Assembly: GCA_020848545.1 (NCBI GenBank)
Contig: JADLHZ010000001.1
Location: 1 to 57,067 of the forward strand
DNA: 57,067 nt
Direction: 5' to 3'
Source: Deltaproteobacteria bacterium
Lineage (GTDB): Bacteria; Myxococcota; JADLHZ01
Each line of letters opens with the position of its first letter. Within the stretch, counting starts at the first letter, position 1. This document shows positions 41,922 through 50,301 of the stretch, piece by piece. A program made the position numbers and the translations under genes. Under the pieces are notes generated by a model. That model saw only the letters and a list, made by a program, of their open reading frames with translations. It made no database searches and was not told the DNA's origin.

Positions 41922-44900
41922 ATGCTTGCGCTTACCTTACTCCTCGCCGCCGTTGGACCCGAGCTAGTCCTTCAAGATGGCCATACGGCCCCCATGCCCG
42001 CAGCGGCCTTCGTCGACAACGAACGGCGCCTGCTGACTGCGAGCGAAGACCGGACGATGAAGCTCTGGGACCTGCGATCCGGGAAGATCGTTCGACACTT
42101 CTATGGGCACACGACCTACGTCGTCGACATCGATGTCGCGGCCGACGGCAAGCACGTCGTCTCCGACGGCGACGGCGAAGCGAATTTTCTCTGGCGCCTC
42201 GATCGCTCCGAGCCCATCGCGCGCCTTGGTCCGGCGACCCCCGCGCGTAGCAATGGTTGGATCTATAGTCGCGCCAAGTTCACGCCAGACGGTCAGCAGG
42301 TGCTCGTGGCCGTGAGCCAACGCGAGAAGACGGTCCTCAACATCCACACGACGAGGGACGGAAAGAAGGTCGACCAAATCGCGCTCCCAGGAGTCGGACG
42401 GCCGGCCGCTCTCATCGTGGTCTCTGCCGATCTTCTGATTATCCACGACGACAACCGCCACGCCTTCGTGATCTCGCGCCAGAAGCGTGGTGTCGTGACC
42501 AAGCTCGGAGAGGTTCATCACCTTGCCCTGCATCCGAACAGAAAGCAGCTCGCCGCCTACCGAGGACCGAATCTGGAGCTCATCGATCTCAACACCGGTG
42601 ACGCCACGAAAACGTATCCTGGCCAACTGAATCCAGGGCACGGCTACTGGGCACAAGTCGGATTTTCGCCCGATGGCAAGTCGTTCCTCTCGCTGAACTA
42701 CGACGGAAAAGCCCGCAAGTCTTGGTACGACCTGCTCGACGTCGCGAGCGGAGAGAAGCGCACGACGTTGCCCATGAAGACCGAATACGGCGCTAAGCAT
42801 ATTGCTTGGTCGCCAGACGGTACCACCCTGGCGTATGGCGACCCGTTGCGCTTTCTCGACCTGAAGACCCTCGAGTCGCGGCCGGGGCCAAGCGGAGATC
42901 AAGCCTGGTCGCCGATATACAGTCCAAGCGGCCGGTACCTCTTCGTCGACGGCGTCTACTTTCAAGAAGGAAACATCAACACCCTCGCGAGCGCCTACCT
43001 CTGGGACACGAAGGAGCAGCGGATCGCGCGTACGCTTCTTGGAAACTCACAACCCGGGGCGAGCTCATTCTTCATCAGCGGCAGCGAGCTCTTCCACTTG
43101 GTCAGAAACGCACGCGAGCACACGTCGGCGGTGCGAGTATGGGATCTGGCAACTGGGCGCCCGCGTGTGATGCCGTTCAACGTACCTGGCGTTTCCGCAG
43201 TTGAGCGTATCGCCGACGGCTCGGCACGCGAGCTGCTCGTCGTCGCCCACGTGCTGACGAACGGAGTACAGCGCGACTGGATCGGCGCCATGGACAAGAA
43301 GACAGGGGTGAGTCGGACCATCGCCGCGGTCGCAGAGCCCTACCGCGAGAGTCCGCGCTTGCTGAGCGACGCAAAGACCGTGCGTCTCACGCTACGCGAG
43401 CCACGTGAACGAGACAGTAAGGCCTGCGACATCGTCGATCTCGACTTCGCCACAGGAAAGGAGCTCAGGCGTTCGCGCGCATCCGTCAACTGCGGTCCGT
43501 TCAACAAGGATGGCACCGCGGTGATCGGACACGAATACGAAGAGACGCAGCAGCTCGACCCGCTGAGCGGACAGCGCCGCAGCACCATCAAGCTCGGTCA
43601 CGGCCAATCGTTTCTCGCGTACTCCCCTGACGGAAACCGCGCGGCTGTCGTTGCGTCCAGAGACAAGCGCCTGCGCATCGCGACCTTTGGCAAAACCGAG
43701 GTGGTCACGACTCTCGAGAGCGAGCTCGAGTACGAAGCCGCAGCGTTCAGCTCCGACGCACGCACGGTCGCGGGGACGTCGAAGAGCGGCGCGATAGACC
43801 TCATCGATGCAATGAGCGGAAAGTTGAAGAAGCGCATCGCTGCGTTGCGCCCGACGCTCTTTGCCCTCTCTTTCACGCCGGACGACCGCTTCGTCGTCGG
43901 CGTCGATCCCTACGGCGTCGTTCATGTCGTCGACGTCTCGAAGCAAGAGTCCGTCATGTACATGATCCCGGTGGGCAGCAGCGCTGACTTTGCCACCGTG
44001 CTCGCGAGCGGTTTTTACTCGGCATCGAAGGCCGCCACCTCGGCAGTCGCCTTTCGCTTGGAAGATCGGATCTTCAGCTTCGACAACTTCGATCTGCAGC
44101 TCAACCGGCCCGATCGCATCGTCGAGCGCATGCCCTATGCGACCGCGAATGAACGTCGCGTGTTTGCGGCGCTGGCAGAAAAGCGCCTTCGTCGTGCCAA
44201 GGCCGCCGACATTTCGCTCGCCGAGATGCCGACGCTCGAGCTGGTCGGAGCCTCGCCGCCGTCTCGGACAAACGACGCATCGGTGGGCCTGCAGATCGCC
44301 GCACGCGCCAAGCACGGCTCGCTCGACCGCCTCATGGTCGTCGTCAACGACGTGAGCTGGCCGGACAGCCGAGGTATCAGCACGGGGAAGGTCCCGGCGC
44401 TCGAGAAGAAGCTCGCCATTCCGCTGAGCCTCGGCAGAAACCAAATCGAGATCTCGGTGGTCGACGAAAACGGGCGCGAGTCGCTCAGAGAGGCGATCGA
44501 TATCACGAGCGATGCGCCTGCATCACCGAAGCTCTATGTCCTCGGCATCGGCGTATCGGACTACGTCGATGCCTCCATGCGGCTCACCTACGCGGCCAAG
44601 GACGCAAAAGACTTGGCGACCGCCTTCGGCGCAGCGGGCAAGAAGTACGCGAGCGTGCAGAGTGAGCTGATCCTCGACCGCGAAGTCACCAAGGAACGGG
44701 TGGCGAGCGCGCGCAGCTTCCTCGAGAAGGCCACACCAAACGACACAGTCGTGATCTTCGTGGCAGGCCACGGGCTGCTCTCTGACTCGCTCGAGTTCTA
44801 CTTCGCGACGGCAGACGTCGACTTCGCCGCGCCCGCCGTGCGTGGGCTCCCCTACGCAGCGATCGAAGGACTGCTCGACGGAATCGCGGCGCACAGAAAG

Positions 44901-45350
44901 CTCCTGCTCGTCGACACTTGCCATTCGGGTGAAGTGGACACGGATCAGAAGCTGACGGACGCCCCCGCCGGCAGCGCGGCCATCAGCGGTGTCAAGCTCG
45001 TGAGCCGCGGCTTGCGGCGCGTCGGCAAGCCGGTCGCCGGCTTGGGCGCCTCGCTCGAGCTTCTGCGAGAGCTGTTCGCTGATACACGCCGAGGCACAGG
45101 GGCCGTCGCGATTTCGTCAGCGAGCGGCTTCGAGCAAGCGCTCGAGTCCGATGCGCTGAAGAACGGCGTGTTCACCTACGCCTTGCTCGAGGGCCTGCGC
45201 GAGAAAAGTGCCGACTCGAACCGCGACGGTCACCTCTCCGTCGATGAGCTGAACGCCTGGGTCGGGACTCGAGTCCCCGCCCTGACGGGAGGGCGGCAAA
45301 CTCCGACCATGCGGCAGGAAAACCTCCGCATCGAGTTCGACCTTCGTTGA
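41922..45350 (+). CDS. WD40-caspase (peptidase C14-like) protein
   Basis: The 1142-residue protein begins with a short hydrophobic stretch (MLALTLLLAAVG), perhaps an export signal. It carries degenerate WD40 blades to about residue 660 (MKLWDLRSGK, GFSPDGKS) and a beta-rich linker. A caspase-like domain follows (about 880-1030) with catalytic H950 (FVAGHG) and C1000 (DTCHSG). An EF-hand-like loop (DSNRDGHLSVDEL) follows near residue 1107, a possible calcium site. The two catalytic residues are 50 apart, as in metacaspases. Such proteins act in bacterial cell-death or defence pathways. The WD40 protein at 1-2115 may be a relative. Confidence 0.85.
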   Translation: MLALTLLLAAVGPELVLQDGHTAPMPAAAFVDNERRLLTASEDRTMKLWDLRSGKIVRHFYGHTTYVVDIDVAADGKHVVSDGDGEANFLWRLDRSEPIARLGPATPARSNGWIYSRAKFTPDGQQVLVAVSQREKTVLNIHTTRDGKKVDQIALPGVGRPAALIVVSADLLIIHDDNRHAFVISRQKRGVVTKLGEVHHLALHPNRKQLAAYRGPNLELIDLNTGDATKTYPGQLNPGHGYWAQVGFSPDGKSFLSLNYDGKARKSWYDLLDVASGEKRTTLPMKTEYGAKHIAWSPDGTTLAYGDPLRFLDLKTLESRPGPSGDQAWSPIYSPSGRYLFVDGVYFQEGNINTLASAYLWDTKEQRIARTLLGNSQPGASSFFISGSELFHLVRNAREHTSAVRVWDLATGRPRVMPFNVPGVSAVERIADGSARELLVVAHVLTNGVQRDWIGAMDKKTGVSRTIAAVAEPYRESPRLLSDAKTVRLTLREPRERDSKACDIVDLDFATGKELRRSRASVNCGPFNKDGTAVIGHEYEETQQLDPLSGQRRSTIKLGHGQSFLAYSPDGNRAAVVASRDKRLRIATFGKTEVVTTLESELEYEAAAFSSDARTVAGTSKSGAIDLIDAMSGKLKKRIAALRPTLFALSFTPDDRFVVGVDPYGVVHVVDVSKQESVMYMIPVGSSADFATVLASGFYSASKAATSAVAFRLEDRIFSFDNFDLQLNRPDRIVERMPYATANERRVFAALAEKRLRRAKAADISLAEMPTLELVGASPPSRTNDASVGLQIAARAKHGSLDRLMVVVNDVSWPDSRGISTGKVPALEKKLAIPLSLGRNQIEISVVDENGRESLREAIDITSDAPASPKLYVLGIGVSDYVDASMRLTYAAKDAKDLATAFGAAGKKYASVQSELILDREVTKERVASARSFLEKATPNDTVVIFVAGHGLLSDSLEFYFATADVDFAAPAVRGLPYAAIEGLLDGIAAHRKLLLVDTCHSGEVDTDQKLTDAPAGSAAISGVKLVSRGLRRVGKPVAGLGASLELLRELFADTRRGTGAVAISSASGFEQALESDALKNGVFTYALLEGLREKSADSNRDGHLSVDELNAWVGTRVPALTGGRQTPTMRQENLRIEFDLR

Positions 45351-45488
45351 GCCAACCAGATGAAGATGGGCCATCATTCGCCCGAAGCCTCGGCCGGTGT
45401 GAGCCGGGTTCGCTCGCAATGGGTTCGCCTGTGCGAAGCGCGAACCCTTCTGACACGAGCGTGGCTCTCACAAAGAGGAGGTTTCTTG

Positions 45489-45650
45489 ATGCTGCCGGTC
45501 TTCTATGCTCTTCTTGGCGGCGCACTGGGGTTTGGCTACTACAAGCTCGTCGGCTGCCGCTCGGGCGTTTGCCTCATCACCCGGAACCCATGGAACTCGA
45601 CCGCCTACGGCGCGATGATGGGCTTCATGCTCGGCGCTGGACCGAGGTAA
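45489..45650 (+). CDS. DUF6132-like small membrane protein
   Basis: The ATG at 45489, behind a GGAGG at 8 bp, gives 53 residues: MLPVFYALLGGALGFGYYKL then GCRSGVC, the Gly-rich, Tyr-rich, Cys pattern of DUF6132. This family sits beside rhodanese and sulfur-handling genes and is thought to lie in the inner membrane. Two membrane segments flank the GC-x(3)-C motif. It is the first gene of the stress cargo. A longer form from 45360 has no protein-like N-terminus. Confidence 0.72.
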   Translation: MLPVFYALLGGALGFGYYKLVGCRSGVCLITRNPWNSTAYGAMMGFMLGAGPR

Positions 45651-45659
45651 GGACATCCT

Positions 45660-46100
45660 ATGCCAACCAAAGTCGGAGAATTCGCCCTTCGCGTCGAGCG
45701 CCTGAACGACTTCGAGTTCAAGGTGACCTTCGACAAAGACCAGTATGCGCCGCTGCACCTCGACGAGCCTGCGCCGCTCGGAAAGGACACCGCCCCCAAC
45801 CCAGCGCGTATCCTCGCCGCTGCAATCGGCGACTGCCTCTCAGCGAGCTTGCTGTTCTGCATGAAGAAGAACGGTGCGGATGTCTCGGCGCTCACGAGCG
45901 ACGTCAAAGTCGAGCTCGTTCGTAACGACAACAATCGCCTGCGTATCGGCAAGGTCGCCGTCACATTGCATCCGACGATCACCGGCGCGGACGATCCCAC
46001 TTTGCAGAAATGCCTGCCGATGTTCGAGGACTTCTGCGTCGTGACTCAGAGCGTGCGAGAAGGTCTCGACGTCGAGGTCAAAATCGAGCCGAAAGCCTGA
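45660..46100 (+). CDS. OsmC/Ohr-family peroxidase
   Basis: A 146-residue OsmC-fold protein. The two reactive cysteines are in IGDCLSASLLFCMKK (the first Cys at about 61) and MFEDFCVVTQS (about 126). Such enzymes reduce organic hydroperoxides with thiols from lipoyl or other carriers. The sequence LDEPAPLGKDTAPNPARIL fits the first half of the fold. It lies 9 bp after DUF6132 and before thioredoxin, which could be the electron donor. A second, unlinked OsmC is at 56115. Confidence 0.85.
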   Translation: MPTKVGEFALRVERLNDFEFKVTFDKDQYAPLHLDEPAPLGKDTAPNPARILAAAIGDCLSASLLFCMKKNGADVSALTSDVKVELVRNDNNRLRIGKVAVTLHPTITGADDPTLQKCLPMFEDFCVVTQSVREGLDVEVKIEPKA

Positions 46101-46147
46101 ATCTCTTTTCGCCTGCCGCGGCTCTCACCAAAAGAAGGAGAGCCAAC

Positions 46148-46546
46148 ATGATCATCACGAACGACCTCCCCGCAAAACCCGTCGAGCTGACCGAGCAGAC
46201 TTTCGACGAGGTGGTAGAGAAAGGCATCGTGCTCGTCGACTGGTGGGCGCCGTGGTGCGGACCTTGCCGCGTCTTCGCGCCGATCTTCGAGCAGGCTGCG
46301 GCCCGCTATCCGAACGTGACCTTCGCGAAGGTGAACACCGAAGTCGCGCCACGTCTCGCTGGCGAGTTTCGCATCCAAGCGATTCCAACACTGATGGTGT
46401 TCAAGGAAGGCTTTCTCGTTTTTGCTCAGCCTGGGATGTTGCCCGCCGCCGCGATCGATGAGCTCGTCGCGCAAGCGAAGAAGCTCGACATGGACAAGGT
46501 TCGCGCGGAGATCGCCGCCGCCGAAGCCAAGGCAGAAGGCGTGTGA
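46148..46546 (+). CDS. trx-like: Thioredoxin
   Basis: The 132-residue cytoplasmic protein has the active site WAPWCGPCR (about residues 34-42) and cis-Pro IPTLMVFK. A GGAGA site precedes the ATG at 46148. The C-terminal extension of about 25 residues (KLDMDKVRAEIAAAEAKAEGV) is longer than normal and helical. It should keep the OsmC protein or the neighbouring periplasmic thioredoxin-like protein reduced. Its stop overlaps the next start (GTGA). Confidence 0.93.
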   Translation: MIITNDLPAKPVELTEQTFDEVVEKGIVLVDWWAPWCGPCRVFAPIFEQAAARYPNVTFAKVNTEVAPRLAGEFRIQAIPTLMVFKEGFLVFAQPGMLPAAAIDELVAQAKKLDMDKVRAEIAAAEAKAEGV

Positions 46547-47091
46547 GTTATCCTATGTCGGCATTCGAGGAGTTACGGACGCGATGGAATGCGGCACGAC
46601 AAAGACGCGTCGTCCGATGGCTGATGGACGGTCTCTTTCTCGTGGTCGTGCTGGCGGTCGCAGGAGTCCTGCAGACACGCAACCATCTCACGCCGGGCGT
46701 AGCTCCCGTTGGCAAAACGACCACGCTTCAGGGCGAACCCGTCAGCTTCCAGAGCCTTCGTGGCAAGCCAACCCTTGTCGCCATCTGGGCGCCGTGGTGC
46801 GGCGTCTGCAAGGTCGAATCGCAGAACATCTCGTGGGCCATGCGCCTCGCAGGCAGCGCTGCGAATGTCGTGTCGATCGCTGCGGACTTCGAAAGCGTCG
46901 CGGACGTGAAACGCTTCGTCGACGACCACGACGCAGACTATCCCGTGTGGCTCGGCTCGCGTCCGCTCGTGGAGCAATTCGCGGTCCAAGGATTTCCTAC
47001 GATCTACTTCCTCGACAGTGAGGGTCGCGTGAAGCGATCGGCCGTCGGGTACACGTCGACGATCGGCTTGCTCACGCGGCTGCTGCTTTGA
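46543..47091 (+). CDS. Membrane-anchored thioredoxin-like protein (ScsD/TlpA type)
   Basis: A single membrane span (LMDGLFLVVVLAVAGVLQ, about 27-44) anchors a periplasmic thioredoxin fold with active site WAPWCGVCK (about residues 83-91) and cis-Pro FPTIYFLDSEG. The order, size and short N-terminus match ScsD-like proteins, which reduce periplasmic disulfides under copper or oxidant stress. The start is GTG at 46543 or ATG at 46555. It follows thioredoxin directly, so electrons might pass from cytoplasm to periplasm, although no DsbD-like protein is visible. Confidence 0.82.
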   Translation: MSYPMSAFEELRTRWNAARQRRVVRWLMDGLFLVVVLAVAGVLQTRNHLTPGVAPVGKTTTLQGEPVSFQSLRGKPTLVAIWAPWCGVCKVESQNISWAMRLAGSAANVVSIAADFESVADVKRFVDDHDADYPVWLGSRPLVEQFAVQGFPTIYFLDSEGRVKRSAVGYTSTIGLLTRLLL

Positions 47092-47138
47092 GACGGACGG
47101 GTTAGCGTACATTGAACATGCACAAGGGAGAGAACGCC

Positions 47139-47564
47139 ATGAAGACAGGTCGCTATAATGTCGGGATCGGATTGCTCACGATGTCCGGGTTCATGTTCTA
47201 CGGCTTTCTGCTCATCTACTTGCGCGACTTCGCCCCCGACAAAGAGGCGTGGTCCGCCAGCTACGCCGTGGGCAAACACTTCGAAGCCCGCCTGGCGCAT
47301 GTGCACGGCAATCTGTTTGCGCTGCTGAACCTCGCGCTCGGCTTCGTGCTTGCTCGGCTCGCGACGGCAAGCGATCGCGCACGCTCGATAACGGCGCTGC
47401 TCGGGCTTGCTGGCCTGCTCATGCCCGTCGGGATCCTCGGCGAGGTCTATCTGGGTCTGCCGCCGATCCTGGTGTTGCTCGGTGCGGTCGCGATGACGGC
47501 ATCCGTGATTGCAGGCGGCGTGATTTCTCTACGCCACTGGGGCGAAACGAAGGTGACATCATGA
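47139..47564 (+). CDS. Four-span membrane protein, unknown
   Basis: The ATG at 47139 behind AGGGAG gives 141 residues with four hydrophobic segments: IGLLTMSGFMFYGFLLIYL, LFALLNLALGFVLARLA, ITALLGLAGLLMPVGIL and ILVLLGAVAMTASVIAGGV. HAHVHGN-type histidines (RLAHVHGNLF) could bind heme or metal, as in cytochrome-related families. It overlaps the following cytochrome b561 gene by 4 bp (ATGA), so it is probably part of the same membrane redox unit. I do not recognise the family. Confidence 0.6.
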   Translation: MKTGRYNVGIGLLTMSGFMFYGFLLIYLRDFAPDKEAWSASYAVGKHFEARLAHVHGNLFALLNLALGFVLARLATASDRARSITALLGLAGLLMPVGILGEVYLGLPPILVLLGAVAMTASVIAGGVISLRHWGETKVTS

Positions 47565-48154
47565 ACGCTACCCTCAAAGTTACCCGCGAGAAAGAGACGT
47601 GGTCTACGCCCATGATGGTCCTGCATGGGTTGACCGCATTGATCATCGTGGGACTCGCGGCTGCCGGTTTCGTCATGACGGATCTCCGTGGCGATTCGGC
47701 GCTGCGGCTCTTGCTGTCGCGCTCGCATACGATCTTCGGCGCTACGTTGATGTTGCTGACCGTGGCGCGCCTCATCGTTCGCTTTCGCAGCACCAAGCCG
47801 GCGGCACTGCCTCTGCCGACGCTGCATCGGCGTGGCGTTGCTGCGGTTCACGCGCTGCTCTACATCAGTATCTTCGCGCTCGGCGCCAGCGGGTTCATCA
47901 CTGGTGCTCGCAGCGCTTGGCCGGACTACCTTGGCGGAGCGCTCGCTTCGTCGCCGCAGCTCGAGCAGCTTTGGTCGCGGCAAGCGCACGAGGTGCTCGT
48001 CTTCTCGCTCTTGACGCTCGTCGTGCTCCACGTAGGAGGCGTGCTCATCCAAGAGCTACGCGCGGGAGGAACGTTGAAGCGAATGATCCCGCTGTTCGGA
48101 CCTAAGGCGCGAGGACGAGGAAGTATTGATGCGGAAGGAACGTCTGCTCGCTGA
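47561..48154 (+). CDS. Cytochrome b561-like membrane protein
   Basis: A four-helix b-type cytochrome of 197 residues. Candidate heme-binding His residues lie in the helices MMVLHGLTALII, SRSHTIFGATLML, HRRGVAAVHALLYISIFA and QAHEVLVFSLLTLVVLHVGGV, the arrangement of the prokaryotic b561 (YceJ-like) family. Such proteins move electrons from quinol to periplasmic partners, for example to detoxify superoxide. It is the last gene of the cargo operon. Its 3' end overlaps the convergent methyltransferase gene by 53 bp. Confidence 0.85.
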   Translation: MNATLKVTREKETWSTPMMVLHGLTALIIVGLAAAGFVMTDLRGDSALRLLLSRSHTIFGATLMLLTVARLIVRFRSTKPAALPLPTLHRRGVAAVHALLYISIFALGASGFITGARSAWPDYLGGALASSPQLEQLWSRQAHEVLVFSLLTLVVLHVGGVLIQELRAGGTLKRMIPLFGPKARGRGSIDAEGTSAR

Positions 48155-48737
48155 CAATCTTCAGTCCCGCTGCCTTCGCTTGTGACACGAACTCGTCGCG
48201 CGCGATCTTGTGCTCTGGCGGCGGGCCTACCGGCAGCTCGCGCTTGTGAAAGTCGATGTTGACGATGCGTCCACCTGGTTTGAGTGAGGCACTCAGACGT
48301 TTCAGATAAGCCACGCCGTTTGGAAAATGGTGATAGGTGTCGACGATCAAGATCAGGTCGCAGCTCTTACGCGGAATCAACGGATCATCCGGCTGCCCGA
48401 GCACAGGCGAGACGTTCGCGATACCGGCCTTCTTCAGCCGCTCGCGTAACGCGTCCAAAATCCTCGGCTCGACGTCGACTGCGAGCACATTGCCGTCCGC
48501 GCCCACAGCGCGAGCAAGCGGTTTCGTGAAGTAACCCGGGCCTGCGCCTATCTCGCAGACAATTTGTCCCGATTTGAGCTCGAGCGCCTTGATGACCTCG
48601 GCTGGCTTCTGCCACTCGTCCCGCGCAGGATCTTCCATGCGAGCGAGATAGCTCGACAGGTCGTCCGGATTGCCGTGTTTGCCCTGCCCATGATCGTGTG
48701 GAGCCATCGTCATCACCGTCACCATTGCTAAAATCAT
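48102..48737 (-). CDS. Class I SAM-dependent methyltransferase with export signal-like N-terminus
   Basis: The 211-residue protein has motif I VCEIGAGPGYFTK (about 59-71), ending with ILIVDTYHHF and GGRIVNIDF motifs of class I methyltransferases. The first 22 residues (MILAMVTVMTMAP then HDHGQGKHG) look like a short hydrophobic leader followed by a His-rich, possibly metal-binding, stretch. This is odd, since SAM is cytoplasmic; similar leaders exist in a family of probable periplasmic methyltransferases of unknown substrate. It is cotranscribed behind rhodanese on the minus strand (7-bp gap). The substrate is not known. Confidence 0.75.
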   Translation of the reverse strand: MILAMVTVMTMAPHDHGQGKHGNPDDLSSYLARMEDPARDEWQKPAEVIKALELKSGQIVCEIGAGPGYFTKPLARAVGADGNVLAVDVEPRILDALRERLKKAGIANVSPVLGQPDDPLIPRKSCDLILIVDTYHHFPNGVAYLKRLSASLKPGGRIVNIDFHKRELPVGPPPEHKIARDEFVSQAKAAGLKIVSEQTFLPHQYFLVLAP

Positions 48738-48744
48738 CGAGACC

Positions 48745-49086
48745 TCACCAATTGCGCATGGCGCCCAGGTTGTGAACGCGCGTAAAGCCAGCGGCTCGCA
48801 ACGTGCGCTTCGCCATGGCGCTGCGCGCGCCGCTGGCGCAATAAAGAATCACGGGGCGGTCTTTGGTGCCAAGCTCACCTGAGCGTTGACCAATGAGGTG
48901 CACCGGGATGTTCTTGGCACCTTCCAAATGCCCTGACGTGAACTCGCTCGGGGAACGAACGTCCACAAGGAGCGCGCCTTTCCCCAGGAGCTCGCGCGCG
49001 GCGTTGGCCCTGATGTCCGGGCGTTTGAGGAACCACGTCACGAGGAAGAACGCGATCGCCAGTCCGATCCAAAGATAGGTTTCCAT
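48745..49086 (-). CDS. Membrane-anchored rhodanese
   Basis: The ATG at 49086 gives 113 residues with one N-terminal membrane span (YLWIGLAIAFFLVTWFL, about 4-20). A single rhodanese domain follows with the active-site Cys in ILYCASGARSAMAKRTL (Cys at about 86). LVDVRSPSEF is the usual entrance motif. Rhodaneses transfer sulfur to cyanide or thiols, in line with DUF6132 and thioredoxin nearby. A longer frame from 49227 adds an unlikely N-terminus and is not used. It is first in a minus-strand pair with the methyltransferase. Confidence 0.85.
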   Translation of the reverse strand: METYLWIGLAIAFFLVTWFLKRPDIRANAARELLGKGALLVDVRSPSEFTSGHLEGAKNIPVHLIGQRSGELGTKDRPVILYCASGARSAMAKRTLRAAGFTRVHNLGAMRNW

Positions 49087-49434
49087 ATGAGCTTCAGAGC
49101 CGCGGCACAGAAAATGGATTCGGCCGACGACACGAATTTTGCCCGACGGCATTTCGTTGGCACCACTGTTCGGCCCAGGAGCGCGACGCTTCGCGACTGG
49201 TGACGTTTCAGGCGGCGCGGTACGCATGAACGCCGTGCATCGCGATCGTCCAGACGCACTCGTAATGATTTAAATTGTAGCGAATGCCGGCGAACTGCAT
49301 CCCACCTCCCCCACGATAGGATGACGCCAGCCGTCCCGCCAAGAAAGCCGTCGCATACGATGTGATTACGAAAGAAATAAAATGCTTGCAAAAGAATGCT
49401 AAAGCATGCTTCCTTCCGCGGAAAGGAGGCACAC
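49087..49434. other. 350-bp divergent intergenic region before rhodanese and ParB3
   Basis: No gene is visible. An AT-rich patch near 49265-49280 contains a minus-strand TACAAT (49274-49279), a possible -10 for the rhodanese pair, with no good -35. Just before ParB3, AATGCT repeats and the palindrome AGCATGCT (at about 49403-49410) form a candidate operator. AAAGGAGG ahead of the ParB3 ATG is a strong ribosome site. Confidence 0.4.
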
Positions 49435-50256
49435 ATGCCAATCGAAGCGCAGACCACTTTCCTCGACCTCGACCTCACACTCATCGCCGAAGACCCGGAG
49501 AACGTCCGGAGTGCGCTGACCGGCATCGGCGAGCTCGCAGAAGCAATCCGTCAGGACGGCGTGCTTCAGCCGATCCTCGTCCAAGAGCACAAGACAGAGG
49601 CCGGCCGGTTTCAGGTCATCGCTGGTCATCGACGGCTGGCCGCCGCGAAGCAGGTTGGGCTCAAGACGATCCCGGCCGTCGTTCGGGCAGTTTCCGACGA
49701 CGACAAGCGCGCGATGCAGCTCATCGAAAACGTGCAACGCGAAGACCTGAGCGCCATCGAGGTGGCGCGCTCCCTTCAGGCCATCTTCGAGAAGGTGGGT
49801 GGAACGCGCGAGTCCATCGCGCTTGTGGCCGGACGAGTCGGGCGCACGACGGCATGGGTGCAAAATCACCTGCGCCTGATGAAGCTGTCGCCGAAGGTGC
49901 TCGATGCGGTGGAGCGGTCGCGGCTCAGCTTCTCCCAAGCACGCGAGATCGTCGCGCTCGAGGCGAAGGGTGACATCGCAGGTGCGATCGCCGCGGCAGC
50001 CGCCTTCAAGCGCGGGACGCTCACGCGCGCCGAGCTTCGCAAGAAGGTCGTTCAGCCGACCGGCGACAGCAGCGCGCAGGACAGCGAGAAGCAGAGCGGT
50101 GGAGTCGAAACGGCGGAGCAGCGTTTTGAAGCACTCCACGACGGCTTCAGTGTGCGTATCGTCGTTTCGCCCGGGGTCGTCATCGACTCGAGTCTACGGT
50201 CGCGGATCGACGCGGCCCTTGCGAGCGTCGGGCGCATCATCGGAGCGGCGGCATGA
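49435..50256 (+). CDS. ParB-family protein (copy 3), beside the candidate transfer origin
   Basis: A 273-residue ParB with AGHRRLAAAK (GHRR in place of GERR, about residues 63-72), IENVQREDLSAIEVARSL (about 97-114) and a helix-turn-helix (IALVAGRVGRTTAWVQNHL). It lacks the YSDPEG-type C-terminus of copies 1 and 2 and has its own, ending SVRIVVSPGVVIDSSL. It is adjacent to the nested inverted repeats and the replication-relaxation gene. It may therefore act at that origin and not in plasmid partition, as KorB- or ParB-like regulators of transfer do. Start is chosen by AAAGGAGG at 7 bp. Confidence 0.85.
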   Translation: MPIEAQTTFLDLDLTLIAEDPENVRSALTGIGELAEAIRQDGVLQPILVQEHKTEAGRFQVIAGHRRLAAAKQVGLKTIPAVVRAVSDDDKRAMQLIENVQREDLSAIEVARSLQAIFEKVGGTRESIALVAGRVGRTTAWVQNHLRLMKLSPKVLDAVERSRLSFSQAREIVALEAKGDIAGAIAAAAAFKRGTLTRAELRKKVVQPTGDSSAQDSEKQSGGVETAEQRFEALHDGFSVRIVVSPGVVIDSSLRSRIDAALASVGRIIGAAA

Positions 50257-50301
50257 GCGCTCTGCGCCGTGAAAAACGCGTAGCATCGGGCGTAACAAGG
50301 C

